NCBI GenBank assembly: GCA_008011715.2
Contig: CP136508.1
Span: forward strand, 6,414,809 to 6,478,808
Length of the DNA: 64,000 bases
Source of the DNA: [Empedobacter] haloabium
GTDB lineage: Bacteria; Pseudomonadota; Gammaproteobacteria; Burkholderiales; Burkholderiaceae_D
Direction: 5' to 3'
Part shown: one piece after another, positions 58,819 through 64,000 of the stretch
How positions within the stretch are numbered: the stretch's first letter is position 1
Layout of the letters: every line of letters starts with the position of its first letter
The notes under the pieces: model-generated
What the model saw: the letters and a program-made list of their open reading frames with translations, nothing else
What the model was told of the DNA's origin: nothing
Database searches by the model: none
Translations under genes and position numbers: made by a program

Positions 58819-59439
58819 TTACTGGGCCGGCAGCGTGGCCAACCAGGCGAGGATATCGGCGGCGACGGCATCCGACGCGGCGGCCAGCGCGCGCGCGCCG
58901 CCGGGCGCATCGGCACTGCTGGCCGGCAGCGTGCGGGTAAAGGTGCGCTGGTCCACCAGGCGGTGCGAGCGGAACACGGAAGCGCGCAGCGTGATCGTCG
59001 CGCTGCTCTGCGTCACGCTGTCGAAGTTCTGCGAGAACTCGTCCGCCTCCAGGCGCAGCAGCGGCACGCCGCCGCTGGCATCGGTCGTGGACAGCACCTT
59101 GATCCCCCCTTGGGCGATGCGCGCCTTCAGGCGTTGCGACAACAGCTGCAGCGGGGTGGCGCTCCACTGGTTGTAGGCGTAAGGGCGCGACTGCTGGGCG
59201 TCCGCATACAGCAGGCGGTAGAACATGCGCTGGTTGTCCAGCATGGCGGGGCCGGTGACGTCGGCCACGACCAGCGCCGGGAACGCGCTCGTGGCCGGCG
59301 CCGCCTGTGTCGCGGCGGGCGTGCCGATGGGGCCGAAATCGTAGCTGGTCTGGTTCGGCCCCTTGCTGCTGGCGCAGCCGGCGATGAGGGCCGCACAGGC
59401 CACGATGCCGGCCAGGCGCGGCGTAAAGGGATGAGTCAT
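58819..59439 (-). CDS. ABC-type transport auxiliary lipoprotein (PqiC/YmbA-like)
   Basis: This 206-residue lipoprotein has lipobox IAGC (C22). The following region has the PqiC-like pattern YDFGPIG, LLYADAQQSRPYAYNQWSATP and LRLEADEFSQNF. It is an outer-membrane lipoprotein that works with MCE proteins. It lies 13 bp downstream of the MlaD-like gene. Confidence 0.86.
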   Translation of the reverse strand: MTHPFTPRLAGIVACAALIAGCASSKGPNQTSYDFGPIGTPAATQAAPATSAFPALVVADVTGPAMLDNQRMFYRLLYADAQQSRPYAYNQWSATPLQLLSQRLKARIAQGGIKVLSTTDASGGVPLLRLEADEFSQNFDSVTQSSATITLRASVFRSHRLVDQRTFTRTLPASSADAPGGARALAAASDAVAADILAWLATLPAQ

Positions 59440-59452
59440 CGGATCGTCCTTG

Positions 59453-60391
59453 TCATTGAGCCGGTGCCGCGAAGCCGGGTTCGCCCGGGCCCGGCGTGGG
59501 GGCCGGCGCGCCGAACAGGATGCTTTGCGGGCGGTCGTTCAGGGTGTTCATCGTGCGGCGCACGGCGCGCATCGACGAGCGGGTTTCGTCGGTCAGCGCC
59601 GTGATGCTCGGCAGCGTATCGAGTTCCGCGCCGGTGGCGACCGATTCGACCGACATCGCGGTGCGGTCGACCGCGCCGGTGATGCGCGTGATGGCGCCGT
59701 CCGGGCCCTGCAGGCTTTGCGACAGGCGCGTGACGTCCTGGGCCAGCGTGTCGACGGAGCGGAACGCGCTTTCCGCCTTGTTGGCCAGCGCCGGCAGCCG
59801 GTCGATGGTGGGACCGAGGCGCTGCGGGATCGCCCGGTACTCCTGCGCCGCCGCGCTGACGTCGGAGAAGGCGGCCAGGATGGTCTTCTGGTTTTCCTCG
59901 CTGAGCAGCTTGTTGACCTGGTTCGACACCTCTTCCACCTTCGTGATCAGCGCCTTGCCGCGCTTTTCCAGTTCGTCCAGCAGGCCCGGATGCAGCGGGA
60001 TGCGGCTCGGGTTGTCCTGGTTGGTCGCCAGGCGCGGCGAGCCGACCGACTTGTCGTCCAGCTGGATATAGGCGATGCCCGTGACGCCCTGGTAGCCCAG
60101 CGTGGCGAAGGTGGTCTTCGTGATCGGCGTGGCGGGGTCGATGCTCAGGTGAATCAGGATCTGGCCCGTGGTCTGCGGGTCGAAATCGATCGCGTCCACC
60201 TTGCCCACCTCCAGCCCGCGGTAGCGCACCGCCGCCTGCGGATTCAGGCCCGGCACGGACAGGTTGGTGGCCAGCAGATAGGGCGCGTATTCGACGCGGT
60301 CGCGGTTGAACCAGATTCCGAACAGGACGGCCGCGACCAGCAGGGTCAGCGTGAAGATGCCGGTCATGAACGCATGTGCGCGGTTTTCCAT
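59453..60391 (-). CDS. MlaD/MCE-domain protein
   Basis: This 312-residue protein has an N-terminal membrane helix (about 9-27) followed by one MCE domain (about 38-115), which contains LSVPGLNPQAAVRYRGLEVGKV. A long helical, coiled-coil-prone stretch (about 130-280) and a Pro-rich tail follow. It forms the periplasmic hexameric lipid shuttle of Mla/Pqi-like systems. It is 9 bp from the ATPase gene. Confidence 0.9.
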   Translation of the reverse strand: MENRAHAFMTGIFTLTLLVAAVLFGIWFNRDRVEYAPYLLATNLSVPGLNPQAAVRYRGLEVGKVDAIDFDPQTTGQILIHLSIDPATPITKTTFATLGYQGVTGIAYIQLDDKSVGSPRLATNQDNPSRIPLHPGLLDELEKRGKALITKVEEVSNQVNKLLSEENQKTILAAFSDVSAAAQEYRAIPQRLGPTIDRLPALANKAESAFRSVDTLAQDVTRLSQSLQGPDGAITRITGAVDRTAMSVESVATGAELDTLPSITALTDETRSSMRAVRRTMNTLNDRPQSILFGAPAPTPGPGEPGFAAPAQ

Positions 60392-60400
60392 GCTTGCTCC

Positions 60401-61243
60401 TTATTGGAGTGCCTCGAGGGCCCGCTTGCCGCGGTCGCCCAGGAAGAACTCCTTGATAAACGGGTGGTCGACTTCGATCACGTCCCTGGTCGGGCCCACG
60501 GCGATCACGTGCTTTTCCGCCAGCACGGCGATGCGGGTGGACAGCGCGAACAGCGAGTCCAGGTCGTGCGTCACCATCACCACCGTCAGTCCCAGTTCCC
60601 GGTGCAGGGATTTGATCAGCGAGACAAAGCTTTCGGACCGGTCCGGATCGAGGCCCGCCGTGGGCTCGTCCAGGAACAGCAGCTTCGGTTCCAGCGCCAG
60701 GGCGCGTGCCAGGGCGACGCGCTTGATCATCCCGCCGGACAGGTCGGACGGCATCTTGTTGGCATGCTCGGGGCCCAGCCCGACCATGTTCATCTTCAGC
60801 AGCACGGCGTCGCGCACCAAGTCGTGCGGCAGCACGCGCAGTTCGCGCATCGGCTGGGCGATGTTCTCGAACACCGTCAGCGCCGAATACAGCGCGCCCT
60901 GCTGGAACAGCATGCCCCAGTGGTTGCGCAGCAGCTGCAGCTGGGTCGAGGTGGCCTGCGTGATGTCCTCGCCGAAGATGCGCACACAGCCTTTGCTTGG
61001 ACGCTCCAATCCCAGCATCTGGCGCAGCAGCACGGTCTTGCCGGTGCCGGAGCCACCCACGATCGACATGATTTCGCCCTGCTCGATCGTCAGATCGAGG
61101 TCGTTGTGGATGACGGTGCGGCCAAACTTCGTCTGCAGGCCGTGGATCTCGACGACCGGCACGCTGCCGTCGAGCGTCAGCTCGCCCGGCGCCTCGGAGC
61201 AGCTGCGTTGCTCGTCATCGTGTGCGTCGACCTGGTCGCTCAT
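60401..61243 (-). CDS. ABC transporter ATPase, MlaF-like
   Basis: This 280-residue ATPase has Walker A GGSGTGKT (63-70), signature LSGGM, Walker B LLFLDEPTAGLDP and the switch VTHD. The N-terminal 28 residues are a polar extension. It starts in a TGATG overlap with the permease. It energises lipid movement with the MlaE-like and MlaD-like products. Confidence 0.93.
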   Translation of the reverse strand: MSDQVDAHDDEQRSCSEAPGELTLDGSVPVVEIHGLQTKFGRTVIHNDLDLTIEQGEIMSIVGGSGTGKTVLLRQMLGLERPSKGCVRIFGEDITQATSTQLQLLRNHWGMLFQQGALYSALTVFENIAQPMRELRVLPHDLVRDAVLLKMNMVGLGPEHANKMPSDLSGGMIKRVALARALALEPKLLFLDEPTAGLDPDRSESFVSLIKSLHRELGLTVVMVTHDLDSLFALSTRIAVLAEKHVIAVGPTRDVIEVDHPFIKEFFLGDRGKRALEALQ

Positions 61244-62373
61244 CAGAAGCCCACTCCATTGAAGACGATGGCAAACACCGCGTCGGCCAGGATGACGACG
61301 GTGATGGCGGTCACCACGGAGGTCGTCGTGCCGCGCCCCAGGCTTTCCGTGTTGGGCTGGATGCGCAGGCCGAAGTGGCACGACACCAGCGCGATCAGCA
61401 TGCCGAACACGGCGCCTTTGCCCAGGCCGATCATGTAGTTCGCCAGCGGCACGGCATCCGGCAGCTTCTGGATGAAGTAGCGCGCGGACAGATTCAATTC
61501 GATCTTGGCCGACACCATGCCGCCGATCAGGGCCATGCAGTCGGTCCAGATGACGAGCAGCGGCATCGAGATCGCCAGCGCGACCACTTTTGGCAGCACG
61601 AGGCGGAAGCCATGCGAGATGCCCATCACCAGCATCGCGTCCAATTCTTCCGTGACGCGCATGACGCCCAGCTGCGCCGTGATCGACGAGCCGGAGCGCC
61701 CGGCCACGAGGATGGCCGCCAGCAGCGGCCCCAGTTCGCGGATGATGCTCATGCCGAGCAGGTTGACGAGGTAGATGTCGCCGCCGAAGTTGCGCAGCTG
61801 CTGCGCCGACAGGTAAGAGAGCACCACACCGATCAGGAAGCCCACCAGCGCGGTGATGCCCAGTGCCTGGAAGCCGGCGTGGAAGATATTGGCCGAGATT
61901 TCCTTCCACGGTCCGCGGATCGGGCTTTTCAGGAAGCGCCAGGTATCCTGCGTGACCTGGCCGATCAGTTTCACGAAGCCCTGCAGGTGTTCGGCGAAAT
62001 GCAGGATGCCGGCACCCAGTGTCGTCACCCAGTCCATGTGGTGGGTGCGGGTGCGCGGCAGTTCCAGCTTGCCGGTGGCCTCCAGGCGCTTGAAGAACTC
62101 CTCCTGGCCAGGGGCGAGCTTCAGGGAGGCGGGCCGTTGATAGCCCCAGGCCTGCCAGAACAGCTGGGCGCCGATGTGGTCCATGCTGTCGATCGCCGTC
62201 AGGTCCCATTGCGCATTGCCGGCCTTGTGGGCCTGGTCAAGGCGGGCCGACAGGGCCTTGATCACCTTGCGGTGCGCCAGCGCGTGTACCTGCCACGTGC
62301 CGTCGGCGGTCACCGTGCCACCCGCGGCGCCGCCGGGTTGGAAAGTTAAGCTTGGCTCTTGTGCAATGGGCAT
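61243..62373 (-). CDS. MlaE-family permease with N-terminal STAS-like domain
   Basis: This 376-residue protein has a soluble N-terminal region (about 1-110) resembling a STAS domain (WDLTAIDSMDHIGAQLFWQAWG). The MlaE permease follows (about 130-376) with ELGPLLAAILVAGRSGSSITAQLG, the hallmark loop of this family. The fusion replaces the separate MlaB protein. It is first in the leftward operon of MlaE, ATPase, MlaD, PqiC and VanZ-like genes, which should move phospholipids between membranes. Confidence 0.92.
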   Translation of the reverse strand: MPIAQEPSLTFQPGGAAGGTVTADGTWQVHALAHRKVIKALSARLDQAHKAGNAQWDLTAIDSMDHIGAQLFWQAWGYQRPASLKLAPGQEEFFKRLEATGKLELPRTRTHHMDWVTTLGAGILHFAEHLQGFVKLIGQVTQDTWRFLKSPIRGPWKEISANIFHAGFQALGITALVGFLIGVVLSYLSAQQLRNFGGDIYLVNLLGMSIIRELGPLLAAILVAGRSGSSITAQLGVMRVTEELDAMLVMGISHGFRLVLPKVVALAISMPLLVIWTDCMALIGGMVSAKIELNLSARYFIQKLPDAVPLANYMIGLGKGAVFGMLIALVSCHFGLRIQPNTESLGRGTTTSVVTAITVVILADAVFAIVFNGVGF

Positions 62374-62463
62374 GTCGCCAGTGTAAGTGAGATTCGTTTC
62401 GTTCGCTACGGGGCCCGCCTCAACAGTGTGTCGGACGACGCTGACAGCCGTCCAGGCCGGGTG

Positions 62464-63936
62464 TCATGCCGCCAGGTGACGCGCCTGGCGTTGCGGCGCC
62501 GCCGTCGTCGTGACCTTCTGGCGTACGCCGTGGCCATCACGCGCCAGCAGCTGCGCCGCCTCGTCGACAGCCATGCCGCGCTGTTGCAGCCAGCGCCCGA
62601 CCAGCGCGGCCAGGCGGTCCAGGGCGATGCGGTGGGTGGCGTCCGTGTTCGCGTACAGCCAGTCGGAGAAGGCCATGAAGCTGTCGAACGGGCGCTCGCC
62701 CAGCAGCACGTGGATCGTGTGGTTGAAGCGGCCCGAGTTGGCGACCAGGTCCCAGTAGCGGGCAAAGCGCACCAGGCGCTGCATGGTGGGAAAGTCGATG
62801 TCGCGGTTGGCCAGGATCGTGTAGGGCGGGTGCGGGTCGAACACGAGGCCGAATTCCTGGGTGTGGCGGATGATCGGCGTGCCGCGCAGCCGCTTCAGGA
62901 TGCCGAACTGGATCTCGTGCGGGCCGAGCGCCCACAGCTTGTCGAAGCCGGCGGCGAAGCTGTCGACCGTTTCGCCGGGCAGGCCGGCGATCAGGTCCAC
63001 GTGCATGTGCACGTGCGAGTGTTCGCACAGCCAGCGGATGTTGTCGGCGGCCTTCTGGTTGTCCTGCTTGCGGCTGATGTTGGCCTGCACGACCGGATTG
63101 AAGCTCTGGATGCCGATCTCGAACTGCAGCGCACCCGGCGGGAACTTGGCGATGCCTTCCTTCAGTGCGTCCGGCAGGTGGTCCGGTACCAGCTCGAAGT
63201 GGGCGTAGACGGGATCGTCCGGCTGGGCGGCCAGCTTGTCGAGGAAGAACTGCATGATCTTCAAGCTGGTCTTGATGTTCAGGTTGAAGGTACGGTCGAC
63301 GAACTTGAACAGCCGCGCGCCGCGCGCGTACAGGGCGTCCATCTCCGCCAGGAAGCCGTCGATATTGAACGGCCATGCCGTCTTGTCCAGCGCGGACAGG
63401 CAGAACTCGCACTTGAACGGGCAGCCGCGCGAGGCTTCCACGTATAGGGTGCGGTGGGCAATGTCCTCGTCACTATATAAAGAGTAAGGCAGGGCGATGT
63501 CCGCCATGGGTGGCTGCACGCCTGCGTGCACCTTCATCAGGGGCTTGGGACCGTGCAGGATCTCGCCGCACAATTTCGGGAACGTGACGTCGCCCCAGCC
63601 GGTCACCACGTAGTCGGCCAGCTGCACGATGGCCTGCTCGCCGCTTTCATGGGACACCTCGGGGCCGCCCAGCACGACGACGATCTGCGGCGCAACGCGC
63701 TTGAGCATCGCGACGAGCTTCGCCGTCTCCTCCACGTTCCATATATAAACGCCAAAACCGACGATCCGCGGATCGTGCGCCAGGATGCGTTCGACCAGTT
63801 CCGTCGTTTTCGCGCCGATGACGAACTCCTGGATACGGGTCTGCTCCTTGAGTTCGCCCATATTGGCCAGCAGGTAGCGCAGGCCCAGCGAGGCGTGGGT
63901 GTAGCGGGCATTCAGGGTGGAGAGCAGGATCGTCAT
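62464..63936 (-). CDS. B12-binding-domain radical SAM protein
   Basis: This 490-residue protein has an N-terminal cobalamin-binding-like domain (about 1-130, with IVGFGVYIWN and VLGGPEVSHE). The radical SAM core has SRGCPFKCEFC (C172, C176, C179) binding the [4Fe-4S] cluster. No DXHXXG motif is seen, so the cobalamin may bind without the lower His ligand. The C-terminal DUF4080-like region ends near residue 480. It is separated from the MlaE gene by 90 bp. The substrate is unknown. Confidence 0.88.
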   Translation of the reverse strand: MTILLSTLNARYTHASLGLRYLLANMGELKEQTRIQEFVIGAKTTELVERILAHDPRIVGFGVYIWNVEETAKLVAMLKRVAPQIVVVLGGPEVSHESGEQAIVQLADYVVTGWGDVTFPKLCGEILHGPKPLMKVHAGVQPPMADIALPYSLYSDEDIAHRTLYVEASRGCPFKCEFCLSALDKTAWPFNIDGFLAEMDALYARGARLFKFVDRTFNLNIKTSLKIMQFFLDKLAAQPDDPVYAHFELVPDHLPDALKEGIAKFPPGALQFEIGIQSFNPVVQANISRKQDNQKAADNIRWLCEHSHVHMHVDLIAGLPGETVDSFAAGFDKLWALGPHEIQFGILKRLRGTPIIRHTQEFGLVFDPHPPYTILANRDIDFPTMQRLVRFARYWDLVANSGRFNHTIHVLLGERPFDSFMAFSDWLYANTDATHRIALDRLAALVGRWLQQRGMAVDEAAQLLARDGHGVRQKVTTTAAPQRQARHLAA

Positions 63937-64000
63937 GGCGGCAGCGGAAGGTAAAGCGCGAAATCACGCATTTTACCCCTTGCGTGGCCGCTGGCGTTTC

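Noticed and set aside
1..64000. CRISPR arrays, tRNA/rRNA genes, insertion sequences and prophage
   Set aside because: No regularly spaced repeats, cloverleaf sequences, transposase or phage proteins were recognised on either strand.

Overview
The window is high-GC DNA, densely packed on both strands, with short intergenic gaps and many stop/start overlaps of the ATGA, GTGA and TGATG kind. Its content points to a betaproteobacterium of the Oxalobacteraceae (Massilia, Duganella or Pseudoduganella type). That placement rests on gene content and layout, not on a search. No rRNA, tRNA, CRISPR array, insertion sequence or phage gene was seen.

About 50 kb is one large exopolysaccharide and PEP-CTERM/exosortase A (XrtA) locus. 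Positions 1-2590 hold the sigma-54-dependent response regulator PrsR and a VanZ-like membrane protein. Positions 2551-15780 hold two divergent operons. The leftward one encodes an aminotransferase-like protein, a FemAB/GNAT protein, an acyl carrier protein, two exosortase-associated hydrolases, a glycosyltransferase and a TPR protein. The rightward one encodes an acyl-CoA/ACP ligase, a PLP decarboxylase, an asparagine-synthetase-like protein and two GT2 glycosyltransferases. Together they look like a pathway for making and attaching an acyl or amino substituent of unknown structure.

Positions 15875-26344 hold the giant TPR lipoprotein PrsT, two tandem exosortase-associated acyltransferases, a ThiF/MoeB-like protein, one PEP-CTERM protein, a lytic transglycosylase, and a cassette of nucleotidyltransferase, HprK-related kinase A, PqqD-like protein and a Cys-containing protein with a twin-arginine-like leader. 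Positions 26539-50254 are the export and assembly block: a Wza-like export lipoprotein and a trypsin-like protease (leftward), then a 22-kb rightward operon. That operon runs from chain-length determinant, tyrosine kinase, outer-membrane protein and ATPase through wecB, deacetylase, FemAB, glycosyltransferases, XrtA fused to EpsI, amidotransferase and PaaK-like ligase to O-ligase, second deacetylase, flippase and a small ferredoxin.

The main regulatory observation is a 17-bp motif, TGTCGGAAAACTTTACA, found in three closely related copies (21385-21401, 21522-21538, and reversed at 26518-26534). Two copies lie about 120-130 bp upstream of -24/-12 (sigma-54) promoters, one serving the PEP-CTERM gene and one serving the HprK/PqqD cassette. 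This is the layout expected for binding sites of PrsR. It would put the HprK/PqqD cassette in the same regulon as the sorted surface protein.

Positions 50251-64000 are mostly housekeeping or accessory genes: a MoaD-like/BNR-repeat pair, a secreted RTX-type metalloprotease with DUF4214-like repeats, a TetR/metallo-beta-lactamase-fold pair, a penicillin-binding carboxypeptidase, an alpha/beta hydrolase, a thioredoxin-fold ferredoxin, a second VanZ-like protein, an Mla/Pqi-like lipid transport operon and a B12-binding radical SAM protein. A GGGGTCAGACCC palindrome occurs twice (2564-2590 and within 55193-55254) and looks like a dispersed intergenic repeat.
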